DNA of 64,000 bases, from NCBI GenBank assembly GCA_949825065.1, contig OX463852.1:20238189-20302188 (forward strand), read 5' to 3'. The notes below the pieces were generated by a model. The model was given only the letters and a program-made list of their open reading frames with translations. It made no database searches and had not been told where the DNA came from. The stretch comes from Odontocerum albicorne. Taxonomy: Eukaryota; Arthropoda; Insecta; Trichoptera; Odontoceridae. Made by a program: the position numbers and the translations under genes. Positions 36,901 through 45,819 of this stretch are shown here, in pieces (position 1 is the first letter of the stretch; each line of letters starts with the position of its first letter).

Positions 36901-37827
36901 CTATATGTAAAAAATTGTAAAGAATGCCAACTGAATAAAGTTAACCGTCAAAATAACACTGCACCTATGGAAATTACTTCCACATCTAAGGAAGCTTTCG
37001 AAAGAGTAGCCCTCGATTTAGTAGGACCTCTTCCAGAAACAGCTAGACAAAATAAATTCATCTTAACACTTCAAGATGATTTAACTAAATTTAGTCAAGC
37101 TTACCCTTTAAAAAATGCTACTGCAGAAGAAATTGCAAGCAAATTTATAGACTTTTCATCATGCTTTGGTATACCTAAATCAATTTTAACCGACCAAGCA
37201 CAAAACTTTATGTCGCAATTATTCGCAAAAGTCACAAAATTACTCAACGTAAAACATAAAAATTCTACCCCCTATATGCCTCAATGTAATGGAGCTTTGG
37301 AAAGAATCCATAGCACATTGAAGGATTATCTAAAACATTATGTAAATAATGATCAAACAAATTGGGACGAATTTCTATCAATTGCCATGCTTAGTTATAA
37401 TACTAACATACACTCGACTACAAAATTTACACCTTATGAATTAATATTCGGAAAGAAAGCCATAATACCGAATAGTTTATATCGTAATGATACTCCAACA
37501 TATAATGACTACTTCACTCAATTAAAATACAAGTTCTCACAATCTCATAAAATCGCTAGAGAAAACATAATTAGATCTAAAGAAAGATCAAAACAAAGAT
37601 ATGACGCTACTGCTAAAAATAAAATTAATTATAAAATCGGAGACCTAGTACTTATAAAAAATCATGTACGATTACGAAAGGCTTTATCAGCTAATTATAA
37701 AGGACCGTATGAAATCACAGAAGTGAATTCACCTATAAACGTTACCTTAAAAATAAGAAACAAATTCGTAAAATATCATATAAATGAGATAAAACTATAC
37801 CATCAAGAGATTACTAATGTCGAATAA
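33835..37827 (+). CDS. pol: Endogenous retrovirus Pol: protease, RT, RNase H, integrase
   Basis: The open frame is given from the first codon of the frame; translation is expected to enter it by -1 frameshift near 33907, so the authentic product begins there. Domains in order: an aspartic protease with DTGA at residue about 125; a reverse transcriptase with the YLDD catalytic box at residues 545-548; RNase H (TTDASNYAIGS near 693, then EKELLAIVWSVKQF and TDHRPLVWLF); an integrase with an HHCC zinc region (starting GHLGFYRM near 997, CKECQLNK) and a DD35E core with Asp 1061 (ALDLVGP), Asp 1120 (LTDQAQNF) and Glu 1156 (NGALERIH). No internal stop or frameshift is seen. The domain order (RNase H before integrase, no Ty1-type order) places it in Ty3/gypsy (Metaviridae). 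Confidence 0.96.
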   Translation: MFQKRSIQTREISKRQKNECESNIKKRRVPVVVHFNGGLGIKNDNVQFFDSCEEANKNILAFSTPHEHKTFNENDMYSDQSIILNNNYTSINEVEINKNRFGNLPYISLKICFKNIAKTCKFLIDTGAAISLIKNDVITYFKNNNIKLKLGIGKLQIKGIEKSETISETEGTLILKFKIKENYIEQLFHVITDINLDFDGIIGNDFFINKRCKINYESNMLKISDKIELPLMKNTFLYQIKPRSETFLKVDVINPEIKEGLILDLNIGENLKVSNVLTEVDQDNKCLISLINTSDKIITIHKLKVKLIPFEYKTSEINKIKVLNKNSKITERVNKIKSLIPNNHLNSEENKYLNEICKDYDDLFFIEGDDLSFTNAVQHQIITSHNNPIHTKTYRYPEIHKEEVNKQISRMLNQRIIKPSNSPYSSPIWIVPKKLDSSGQKKWRIVIDYRKLNEITIGDAYPLPNISDILDQLGKSKYFTTLDLASGFHQIKMKEEDSQKTAFSVPSGHYEYDRMPFGLKNAPATFQRLMDNVLSGLQGVNCFVYLDDIVIYASSLEDHQEKLNKIFLKLREYNLKLQPEKCEFLRKEVAYLGHIITDKGVSPNPDKIKAVKNFIEPRNPKEIKQFLGLVGYYRRFIENFAKLSKPLTSLLKKDITYNWTEHQQNAFDDLKNKLITAPLLQYPDFNKHFIITTDASNYAIGSILSQGEIGSDLPICYASRTLNASEGNYNTTEKELLAIVWSVKQFRPYIYGREFTIITDHRPLVWLFNAKDPGSKLVRWRLKLEEYTYKIHYKPGKINLNADCLSRLPVKILTTGETYKDFLDKFHNGETFNVTCNEFEEYLLKTKDKDIAYPTAIDLDDGIPYCTDILCKSENAEIFKLNSHELYQTETTSGNAKTFYHIFTKINHFDKPSYPDIFTALKNFRDNLIIKNIKTISISDFVDPFNIMDYHKIKELIMFVFHDTNIIINIYKNTIISVEENDIPQILIDNHDVPTAGHLGFYRMYNRIKHQYTWPRMKQSIELYVKNCKECQLNKVNRQNNTAPMEITSTSKEAFERVALDLVGPLPETARQNKFILTLQDDLTKFSQAYPLKNATAEEIASKFIDFSSCFGIPKSILTDQAQNFMSQLFAKVTKLLNVKHKNSTPYMPQCNGALERIHSTLKDYLKHYVNNDQTNWDEFLSIAMLSYNTNIHSTTKFTPYELIFGKKAIIPNSLYRNDTPTYNDYFTQLKYKFSQSHKIARENIIRSKERSKQRYDATAKNKINYKIGDLVLIKNHVRLRKALSANYKGPYEITEVNSPINVTLKIRNKFVKYHINEIKLYHQEITNVE
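33907..33948 (+). promoter_or_regulatory. gag-pol -1 ribosomal frameshift signal
   Basis: The heptamer A AAA AAC at 33907-33913 lies in the gag frame exactly as X XXY YYZ, and slipping back by one enters the pol frame. Six bases further on, 33920-33928 (TCCCCGTTG) can pair with 33939-33948 (CAACGGAGGA), forming nine pairs with one bulged A and a 10-nt loop. The gag stop at 33950-33952 lies just past the stem. Slippery site, short spacer and stem-loop is the standard layout of -1 frameshifting. Use in vivo is inferred. Confidence 0.8.
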
Positions 37828-37969
37828 AGAAGTACCAATGCCAAATAAGAATAAAAATTGAATAAAAATTGAATGAAAATTGAATAAAAATTGAATATTG
37901 GATCGAATAAAATTAATAAATGAACGTAAAATAATAATAAATAATCCTATAAAGAAATTAATAATAAAA

Positions 37970-37981
37970 ATTTCATTTCAG
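37970..37981 (+). promoter_or_regulatory. Putative env splice acceptor
   Basis: ATTTCATTTCAG precedes the env N-terminal frame, after a branch-like ATTAATAA stretch. With the donor at 32930 it would make a subgenomic env RNA that removes gag and most of pol. The phase fits: 20 leader bases plus the base at 37982 complete a codon in the env N-terminal frame. Confidence 0.6.
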
Positions 37982-38246
37982 ACTGTTGACGCTACTATAC
38001 TTGAGAACGAATTCTTGTTCACACATTGAAAAGATTAATAGCGGTAATGGGTTATTTTATGACGAGATAGGTAAAGTAAAAACCTACAATGATTATTGGA
38101 ATGTGGTTACATATCAAGAAACGGAAAACATTATTCCACAACATGATATAATTTTAGATATCTACGGAAGAACCAATTTAATATGTTTAAAAGTTATCGA
38201 AAAAAGATATGGGAAATACCTGTCGCTTAACATTAGCCGACATTAA
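37982..38246 (+). CDS. env: Env N-terminal part, in a different frame from the rest of env
   Basis: Starting right after the putative splice acceptor, this frame is open for about 87 codons. It begins with a leucine-rich hydrophobic stretch (signal-peptide-like), then a Cys-containing segment and NGLFYDEIGKVKTYNDYW-type sequence typical of the N-terminus of insect errantivirus envelope proteins (baculovirus F-like). It ends at a stop at 38244-38246, while the main env frame is already open from 38191 in the +1 register. The two frames overlap across an A6 run at 38200-38205. A single-base indel in that run is the simplest cause, which would make env defective in this copy. There is no ATG at its start, in keeping with a spliced origin. 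Confidence 0.6.
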
Positions 38247-39948
38247 AAGTGACATACAGAACATGAATACAAAGTTTGAATCAGTGATTCACCTGATAGG
38301 AAAAGAACACCTCAAGAGAACTAAAAGAGGATGGTTTGATGGAATCGGGACTATGTTTAAAACCATTATCGGTACTTTAGATAAAGACGACGCAACATAT
38401 TATGATAATGCAATCAATAAAGTAACAGAAGATGAGAAACATCTTAATGAACTCTTAAGAGATCAAACACAGGTCGTGACTTCAACAATACAGACATTCA
38501 ACGAAACTATAGTCAGATTCAGAATAAATGAGATTGTCATGAATAGTAATCTACAGAAACTAGAACATTATGCAAATGACCTTAAAAAGGAGAACGTTTT
38601 ATTAGATGCTAGAATAACTATAATAGCACAAATAACGTTATTGCAAGAAGTTGTAAAAAAGCTGGACCGACAGATCGATAACATGATCGAATCTGTTCTA
38701 TTCAGTAAAAACAACATAATTCACCCAACATTATTATCCCCAACTAAATATTACCAAGAATTATCTAAAAACATAGGTAAACTAACGCAAGGTCGCGAAC
38801 TACCTATTCCTCCTACAATGGATAATATTCATTTGATAATGGATATTTCAACATTAACTTCATATTTTTATAAAACTAAAATTATCTATATAATTTCAAT
38901 TCCATTAACAAAAATTCAGGAATTCCAATTATATAAGATCACCCCTTTACCAATACCACATAATGCAGATGAACCAAAATACTTCTCCCTAATTCAGAAT
39001 GAATTTAAGTATGTTGGATTCACTCGCACAAAAATGCAATACATAAGGTTTAATGATCTAGATAGATGTAAAACGCTGACTGAAAATCATTTCTTATGCA
39101 AATTAGATGATGTATTTTCATCAACAGAAAATGGAGTCTGTGAGTCAAAATTAATTACCGAAAATCCTAATAAAATTCCACAAGATTGTATTACAAAAAC
39201 TCTGTACGGAAATCTAAATATCTGGCACAAAATACTGCACAACAGATGGATATATGTATTGACCAATAAGGCAAAAATAACTATAGACTGTCCGCCTAAA
39301 CCAATCGAAGAAACTGATGTAATAGGTACTGGACTATTGAAATTGGAGAAGAATTGCAAAGCATATACAAAAACATTGCAATTCATAGCTGAAAACGATA
39401 TACAAACAAATATATCTGTAGTAACGAATAAATTTAATATAATAACGGAAGATTGTTGTATCAAAGAATCAAAGTTCAACGAAACTTTACCACATTTAAC
39501 ACCCTTAACCATAACTAATATAAATTTAGACGAATTGCGCGTTGCAACACATAAATTAAACGCAGTTCAAGATGAATTAAATAAAATTAATGAAAAACCC
39601 GCTATAGTAAAACATTCGCATTATTATGTAGCAATTATCTACACAATATTATCACTACTAGGATTACTAATGGGAATAAAACTATATAAAAGATTCTTTA
39701 AAAAACAGAATCATGATAGCGGATGTATCCAAATATTTAATCAATGTTATAATCCAAGAAGAAACTCTCGGAATAGAGAAAGAGAAAGAGAAAGAGATAG
39801 AAATAACTATCCAGCAATCTCATTAACAAATATCAATACAGGATACGATGACGAAGATAATAAACAAGAAGGTTTAGAAAGAAATAAGACTAGCCCTAGG
39901 ATGGTTAGCAATCGATCTGCCTTACTTCGTGAAAACACGTTCAGTTAA
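38209..39948 (+). CDS. env: Endogenous retrovirus envelope (F-like fusion glycoprotein), main part
   Basis: An open frame of 579 codons. A furin-type cleavage site RTKR lies at residues 37-40, directly followed by a Gly/Phe-containing segment (GWFDGIGTMFKTIIGTL) that resembles the fusion peptide of baculovirus F-like envelope proteins. Heptad-like helices follow (residues about 60-170), then a Cys-containing ectodomain (residues about 285-425). A transmembrane helix lies at about 474-493 (AIIYTILSLLGLLMG), and the cytoplasmic tail has a run of alternating Arg and Glu. In this frame the signal peptide is missing; it lies in the preceding frame (37982-38246). The protein would act in membrane fusion of a retrovirus-like particle. 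The break upstream suggests this copy does not make a complete Env. Confidence 0.88.
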   Translation: MGNTCRLTLADIKSDIQNMNTKFESVIHLIGKEHLKRTKRGWFDGIGTMFKTIIGTLDKDDATYYDNAINKVTEDEKHLNELLRDQTQVVTSTIQTFNETIVRFRINEIVMNSNLQKLEHYANDLKKENVLLDARITIIAQITLLQEVVKKLDRQIDNMIESVLFSKNNIIHPTLLSPTKYYQELSKNIGKLTQGRELPIPPTMDNIHLIMDISTLTSYFYKTKIIYIISIPLTKIQEFQLYKITPLPIPHNADEPKYFSLIQNEFKYVGFTRTKMQYIRFNDLDRCKTLTENHFLCKLDDVFSSTENGVCESKLITENPNKIPQDCITKTLYGNLNIWHKILHNRWIYVLTNKAKITIDCPPKPIEETDVIGTGLLKLEKNCKAYTKTLQFIAENDIQTNISVVTNKFNIITEDCCIKESKFNETLPHLTPLTITNINLDELRVATHKLNAVQDELNKINEKPAIVKHSHYYVAIIYTILSLLGLLMGIKLYKRFFKKQNHDSGCIQIFNQCYNPRRNSRNRERERERDRNNYPAISLTNINTGYDDEDNKQEGLERNKTSPRMVSNRSALLRENTFS

Positions 39949-39949
39949 A

Positions 39950-41092
39950 TCGATCAAAAATAAATAAATAAATAATATTCAATAAAATAAAATAAATATA
40001 TAAATAAATAATATTCAATAAAATAAAATAAATATATAAATGAATAATATTCAATTAAATAAAAATATAAAATGTTCAATTAAATAAATAAAAAGGCATA
40101 TATAATATAAAAACACATATTTAAATGAATATGAATAAATAATATATATATATATTGAAATGGTAAACAAAGAAATGAAATTATAAAAATATATCCCAAA
40201 CGTTATAATTTTTTGTCATGTTAAATTGTCATGGTCAAGAGTAGATACATAAATAAATATGTTTGTTTTAACGTTACTGTGTTAACGTATTCTTTACGAT
40301 AATAAATAAAAATTTATCGATTTTTGACAAATAAAGTCATGTTTTAACGTTACTGTGTTAACGAAATCTTTACGATAATAAATAAAAATTTATCGATTTT
40401 GACAAATGATCATATTTTTAAACGTTACTGTGATAACGTATAATGCATTATTAAGTACGAAAAATGTACGAATTCTAGGTATGATCATACAAAAAATTGA
40501 CGAAATTGTTATCTGTGGAAAGATACTTTTCTAAGAAATATATAAAAAGTTAATTAACAAGAAAAATCACGAAATATTTCATGTATAAGAGACATATTCA
40601 TTGACGGTTTATCGCAGACTTTCATTGAATTGTTTCACTTATTGGAAACAAAATTATCTAAGTTGTTTCAATACTATAATAGAAGCAAGAAATTTAATTA
40701 GTTTCACCGACAAAAATCATGATTTGTCAGGGTTTTCTGATGAATTCTTTGATTTATTTTATTAATGAATCTTAGATTTTATTAGAGATTAATTATAAGA
40801 TTTAATTAAGACTTAACTTAAGAATTTTATATAAAATAAATTATGTTAAAATATTGGAATTATATAGAATCCTTATTTTATTTATATAGAATCTTTAATA
40901 ATAAAAGTATGAATGAAAAATGTAATCATGTAATAAGAAAAATATAATCATGTAAACTAAGAAAATGTAAATGATGTAATAAAAAAAAAGGAAAATGTAT
41001 CAAAGAACAAAATAGTATATATACTAACATTGTAACCGATAATCTAGACTATCTTCCAAATATGTTTGTAAAAAGGGAAAATGTACCCCTAA
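39950..41092 (+). other. ERV post-env non-coding region with tandem repeats
   Basis: Low-complexity AATAAAATAAAT-type repeats lie at 39955-40080. A 76-bp unit (GTTTTAACGTTACTGTGTTA, then ACGATAATAAATAAAAATTT) starts at about 40265, 40341 and about 40415. A partly repeated block (AAAGGGAAAATGTACCCCTA) lies at about 41074 and again at 41121. No long open frame. Confidence 0.7.
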
Positions 41093-41332
41093 AAAACTTT
41101 TGAAGAATCATTTGTAAAAAAGGAAAATGTACCCCTAAAAACTCTTGAAGAATTATCAGAATTCAATACTAATAAAATAATTAATTATCACAAGGATGAT
41201 ACAAGATGTGAAATAAACTATGACATTTACAATCATAAAATTCAATTAAAATCTTGTAGACTTCAATTAAATAGATTGCAAAAAATGAATAAAAGGCTAG
41301 AAAACAATATTTTTGCAATTAAATTCAACTAG
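41093..41332 (+). CDS. Short unknown ORF between env and the 3' LTR (possible accessory ORF remnant)
   Basis: 79 codons lie open between stops and end at TAG 41330-41332, 52 bp before the LTR. The upstream part overlaps a duplicated block and has no early ATG. The only ATG is late (near 41285). The C-terminal half is predicted helical or coiled-coil (IQLKSCRLQLNRLQKMNKRL). It may be the tail of a spliced or decayed third gene of the element, or chance. No family recognised. Confidence 0.3.
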   Translation, partial: KTFEESFVKKENVPLKTLEELSEFNTNKIINYHKDDTRCEINYDIYNHKIQLKSCRLQLNRLQKMNKRLENNIFAIKFN

Positions 41333-41374
41333 TACATATTTTTTTTGAAAAAAAATGTATAGTTTCAATTTTAT

Positions 41375-41384
41375 GGTGGAGGAA
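41375..41384 (+). promoter_or_regulatory. Polypurine tract of the ERV
   Basis: GGTGGAGGAA directly precedes the 3' LTR start TGTTAC. It is the expected plus-strand primer site. Confidence 0.8.
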
Positions 41385-41888
41385 TGTTACACCACTGGAA
41401 ATACCAATTATTTAGAATCTATTTCTAGACCAATGCGTCACTATTTTAAAACGTATCTCCCCCTAAAAAACATCATCCTGATAAGATATAAAACCACATG
41501 TCCGTGTGAACATCCTGTTACGACATTGCTTTCGGGTATATATACGGGTACCTCCTTCAGTTCCCTGTCTTATAACTTTGTCTTCACTACTGTTAATACT
41601 GTACTATACTGTGTGTTCGTTTTGAAATCAATAAAACATCTTTACATTGAAACTTCAATCTTTCACTTTGAATCAAGTATCATCGCTACCTTTGGTCATC
41701 ACTGCATCCCTAAAACGAATAACTACCTGACGAGTTATTCACAACAGAGTTCTATCTACCGATAGCCCTCTACGAGGATCATTCTTCGAAAGGAACTTCG
41801 TATAGGAGACGTCCATATACTTAATAACTTCGTACTGATTGATCTTCAACCGTTCTCTTTATTCTTCTGAATAATTGGGAACGTAACA
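41385..41888 (+). repeat. Endogenous retrovirus 3' LTR
   Basis: 504 bp, and no difference from the 5' LTR was found by eye. The polyadenylation signal is at 41630-41635. The open frame of about 136 codons across it is LTR sequence and not a gene. Confidence 0.97.
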
Positions 41889-42622
41889 GAACGTTCAAAA
41901 TGACCATTGTTAGCTATGCATAGCCTACACCTACACTGAGAAGGTGTAGGCTATACATAGCTAACAATGGTGCTCATTTTGAACATTTGACGTAAAAAAA
42001 AATCATTTAAATCACTATCGTGTTTTGATTAGCTATCTTTGTCAACGTCAACTAGCCCCTCTGATAAGTAGCGCAGTTACAATAGAACACCTATTTTCAC
42101 CCTTTGTAGTCTTTGACTTTAAGAAAAAATATTGATTTTTGGGACTTGTATCATTTGAGTAAAATTTTCAACATGCTGCTCTAGTACTAGCCGAATGAAA
42201 TTTAAAGAGTTAATTTTCCATAAACGTGAGTAGTTTTTAAGATAAATTTTAGAAAAAAAAGGGCTTTGATTTTTTTTATCTAGAGCTCATGAAAGTTAGA
42301 GGAAAAATTATGCTTGCAAAATTTTTTAAGATGATATTTTTTCTTTCCAAATTAAGAGAGTTGAGACGAAAAGTGATATTGTTGTACGTAAGGCCCATTA
42401 TCAAACTACTTCTAGAAAAAAAATCACGATTGTAGACCTCATAGTTTAGTTACACTTACGAAGTTTAGTCTAAAATCGGGTTTTTATTCAAATTTCACAA
42501 AAATCCAAATTTCTTGAGAATCACTGAATATTGCTGAACATACATGGGGGTTAAATCGATAGGTATTGAAGTCCCCCATCACTCTGCTTCCGTTGATCGT
42601 CACCGTGTGTTACACCCTATAT
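41889..42622. mobile_element. Foldback DNA element, centre and right arm
   Basis: 41889-41995 is a hairpin: GTTCAAAATGACCATTGTTA, then CATAGCCTACACCT, is repeated in reverse complement as AGGTGTAGGCTATACATAGC, then AACAATGG and CTCATTTTGAAC. From about 41990 to 42622 the sequence is the reverse complement of the left arm (31439-32090) and ends TGTTACACCCTATATA. The ERV therefore landed close to the centre of this inverted-repeat element. Confidence 0.85.
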
Positions 42623-42734
42623 ATGAGCACCAAAAGTAAAACAAAATGTTATACATCATTCGAAAGAATTTTTTTTTGTTCTACAAGATATTGTGTTAGC
42701 TTTTACGTTACATATATTATTTGATTTGATTACA

Positions 42735-42970
42735 AGCCTTCAAATTGGAATGTCAAGTAGACGAAAATGAGCATTTTCGACACCTCCTTTTGTTCGCGTT
42801 CAATCGAAGGAATAAAGCTGCCAAAGCTGCTCGCGATATTTTCGAAGTGTACGGTGAAGATGCTATGAATTAAAGGACAGCTCGTCGATGGGTTTTGCGT
42901 TTCAATGACAGTAATTTCGACTTGAAAGATATGGAGCGTTCCGGATGACCAGTGGGCTTCGGTGAAAACC
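42735..42970 (+). mobile_element. Mariner transposase N-terminal relic
   Basis: Plus-strand reading: HFRHLLLFAFNRRNKAAKAA, RDIFEVYGEDAMN, a stop, RTARRWVLRFNDSNFDLKD, then MERSG. These are the helix-turn-helix blocks of a mauritiana/cecropia-like mariner transposase. In-frame stops and no catalytic part: a fossil. Confidence 0.75.
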
Positions 42971-42999
42971 GCTTAAACCATTTATTTTATTTCATAATC

Positions 43000-43855
43000 A
43001 ATTTCATTTATTTTATTTCACAATTTAATCACTATTTTCGTTTCACTAGTTTCATTTTTTTTTCCTTTTATGTGAAAAGTAAGACAATGTTCTTTAATTT
43101 CATAATAATGACCGTTTTCACTTATTACACAACTAAGAAAATGTCCTTTATTTCCCAATTAAGACCATTTTCTATTATTCTAAAATTCGAACCATTTTCT
43201 TTTATTTCACAATTGAGATAGTTTTCTTTAATTTCACAATCGATGAATCTTCGATTGTATCTTCTTTCTGGCAAGTAGGGCAGAAATTCAATTACAGTAT
43301 GATATTTAACTTTATCAATTTGCAAAATGTCTCACTGCATTTCTGTCACACATCGTTACACCATATACTCGTATTTTCTTAAGTAATAATAACACATCGT
43401 TTAAATAAATGAAAATCCAATCAGTTTGGTATCGTCTACAAATAATGAATATTCAGCAACTACAAGACTACACATGGGTCCCCCAGTGACATTACGCCAA
43501 AAGCGATCTAACGCCAGGCTGAGATTATCTGCAGAAGACCACATATCATGACTGTATGACACGGGAATTATTGCTGCCGAGTGCAAGGTGACATAATGGA
43601 TGGGAGTACGTCCAGTTCTATTATGCAAGGAGGACTATGCTGGAGCTACGAGTATGGTGCACCAGGAGCAGATGTTCAGGAGACTGCATAATGGATACAC
43701 TCTTATGGTAATGCACCTTTATCGAAACTGCTGTAGATGGGACATGAGTTTGATGGACGGAGTATAACATTTACCATTTTGTTTTACATTTGCTGCTCAT
43801 TTTTAATTTAGAAAAAAAACGGACACAACTTATGTTAACACCCAATATATAATGT
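43000..43855. other. Intergenic, unassigned
   Basis: 43000-43230 holds four or five imperfect repeats of a TTTCTTTATTTCACAATT-like motif. 43440-43790 is GC-richer and repeat-like (CTGCAGAAGACCACATATCA), but the family is not recognised. Confidence 0.4.
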
Positions 43856-43859
43856 ATCA

Positions 43860-44836
43860 ATCAACACATTCAGAATTCCACAAGTCACTCGACATGTTTA
43901 TTGTTCGCTGACGACTTGAAAATATTCAAAAAGATCAATTCACCTCACGACTGTGCACAGTTACAACAGGACCTAGACTCCCTAGTCTCCTGGAGTGAGC
44001 AAAATCATCTTCTGTTCAACATTAACAAATGTGTCTGTGTATCTTATAGTCGATCGTTTTCACCAATCCACCATCAGTATACTATACAGGGAGTGGCACT
44101 AAACAGAGTTTCTGAATTCAAGGATTTGGGCGTAACCTTCGATGTCGGACTCACGTTCGTTAACCATGTCTCACGTTTGATATCGGACTGTTACAAACTA
44201 CTCGGTTTTGTAATGAGAATATCAAGAGAATTTAACAGCACCGATGTCCTCCGAAACTTATATAATTATCTAATTAGAACCAAATTAGAATATGCATCTA
44301 CGGTTTGGGCTCCTCACCAGCTCAAATATAAAAACAATATAGAACAAATACAAAAAAAAATCCTCAGATATCTATGGTACAGAACAAAGGGCGATTACCC
44401 AAAATATGCTCACCATGCCGAACTTCTCACGGTGTGTAACTATAGAAGCCTTGAAACAAGAAGGCAAGAATCCATTGCGATATTCCTAATAAAGGTCTTC
44501 CAAGGTTCCTTTAACTGTCCCGCGATTCTAGAAGCACTAAGTTTATATGTACCCAATAAATATATCCGTGCAAGGAATCACCCTCTGTTCTACATACCAA
44601 CTTACAGGACGAATATCATGGCTAAACACTCAGTCACGCGTGGTATAGAGATATTGAACCAACTGAATGACACGGTTGATATATTCTCGGTACCGTCTAG
44701 CAGTATGAGAAGAATCCTGGCTGATATTATTCCTAACGAATAAGCTAACGCTAGAAGCAAACCCTCTTTGTGTAACAGGAGAAATCCGTGCAAAGTGGAT
44801 AAAAAAAAAAAAAAAAAAAATAAATAAATAAAAAAA
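43860..44836 (+). mobile_element. 5'-truncated LINE with intact C-terminal RT frame and poly-A tail
   Basis: From about 43862 to the stop at 44743 the frame is open. It starts just before the RT catalytic FADD box (CLLFADDLKIFKKI) and continues through LDSLVSWSEQNHLLFNINKC, FKDLGVTFD, LEYASTVWAPHQ and the C-terminal RNHPLFYIPTYRTN. These are the palm, thumb and C-terminal blocks of a Jockey-superfamily LINE with no RNase H. A short 3' UTR and a run of about 20 A plus AAAT repeats (44800-44836) mark the insertion end. The lack of stops suggests a fairly recent insertion. It differs in sequence from LINE-A. Confidence 0.88.
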
Positions 44837-44837
44837 A

Positions 44838-45760
44838 TACCCGGAACTAACCAACAGATGGCTCCTCTAATAACAAATCCATACCATTATCAGTTAGTAC
44901 CAACCTTTAGAAGTTACGTGTCAAGTTTTCATGACATTTCGACATTGTGTCATTGAGTTACAGTGGTTGTAGTGACGCTACTTTTGCTATTTTCAAAACA
45001 ATGGAAAAACCCGAATTTCATGTGTTGATAAAACATTGCTTTTTAATGGGAAAAAATACCGTTCAAACTCAGCGATGGCTTGAAAAGTGTTATCCGGGCT
45101 CTGCTCCGTCAAAACAATCATTTGTCGGTGGTATGCTGATTCCAAACGCGTTCGTACAGACATAAATGATGCTGAACGCTCTAGTCGTCCAAATGAGGCT
45201 TTTACACCAGAAAACATAAAAAAAAACTCAAAATCGTGATGGAAAATCGCAAAAAAAAAGTTGCGTGAGATAGCTGACATCCTGAAGATATTATTTGGTA
45301 GTGTTTACACTATTTTGCATGAACATTTGGTCATGAAAAAGCTTTTTTCGAAATGGGTGCCACGTTTGCTCACAATGGAACAGAAACAACAACGCATCGA
45401 TGATTCAGATCGCTGTTTGGCACTGTTTACGCGAAATAAACAGGAGTTTTTGCGTCGGTATGTGACAATCGATGAAACTTGGCTCCACTACTATACTCCA
45501 GAATCAAATCGGCAGTCAACTGAGTGGAGAGTAGCCGGTGAAAGTCGTCCGAAGCGACCAAAAACTCAAAAGTCGGCCTGGAAGGTTATGGCCACCGTAA
45601 TTTGGGATGCGCATGGTATAATATTCATCGATCACCTTGAAAAGGGAAAAACCATCAATAGCGAATATTACATAGCGTTATTGGAGCGTTTGAAGCATAT
45701 TCATAGATTTAAGGAAACAACGCATCGAGTACGATTTATCGGTGCTTTTAACCATGGAAT
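44838..45760 (+). mobile_element. Mariner transposase relic, truncated after the first catalytic aspartate region
   Basis: Starting just after the LINE tail, 45001-45165 encodes the N-terminal helix-turn-helix (MEKPEFHVLIKHCFLMGKN, WLEKCYPGSAPSKQSF). After a frameshift, 45261-45720 encodes LREIADILKI, LFSKWVPRLLTMEQKQQRI, the first Asp in IDETWLHYYTPES, and MATVIWDAHGIIFIDHLEKG. The match stops in the LLERLK block at about 45715, so the second and third aspartates are gone. The closest type by appearance is a mellifera/mauritiana-group mariner, distinct from the other copies in this window. Confidence 0.82.
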
Positions 45761-45819
45761 GAAACATTCTACTAATGTGGGTAGATCGCCTATTAAAAAA
45801 AGTTCTACTGTAGTGGACA

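Noticed and set aside
39087..39512. Minus-strand ORF of 141 codons inside env
   Set aside because: It is an antisense shadow of the well-supported env frame.
43401..43628. Minus-strand ORF of 75 codons with a VDDT motif resembling an RT box
   Set aside because: The surrounding residues do not match RT palm blocks and no neighbouring RT motifs follow. Left as unassigned repeat-like DNA.
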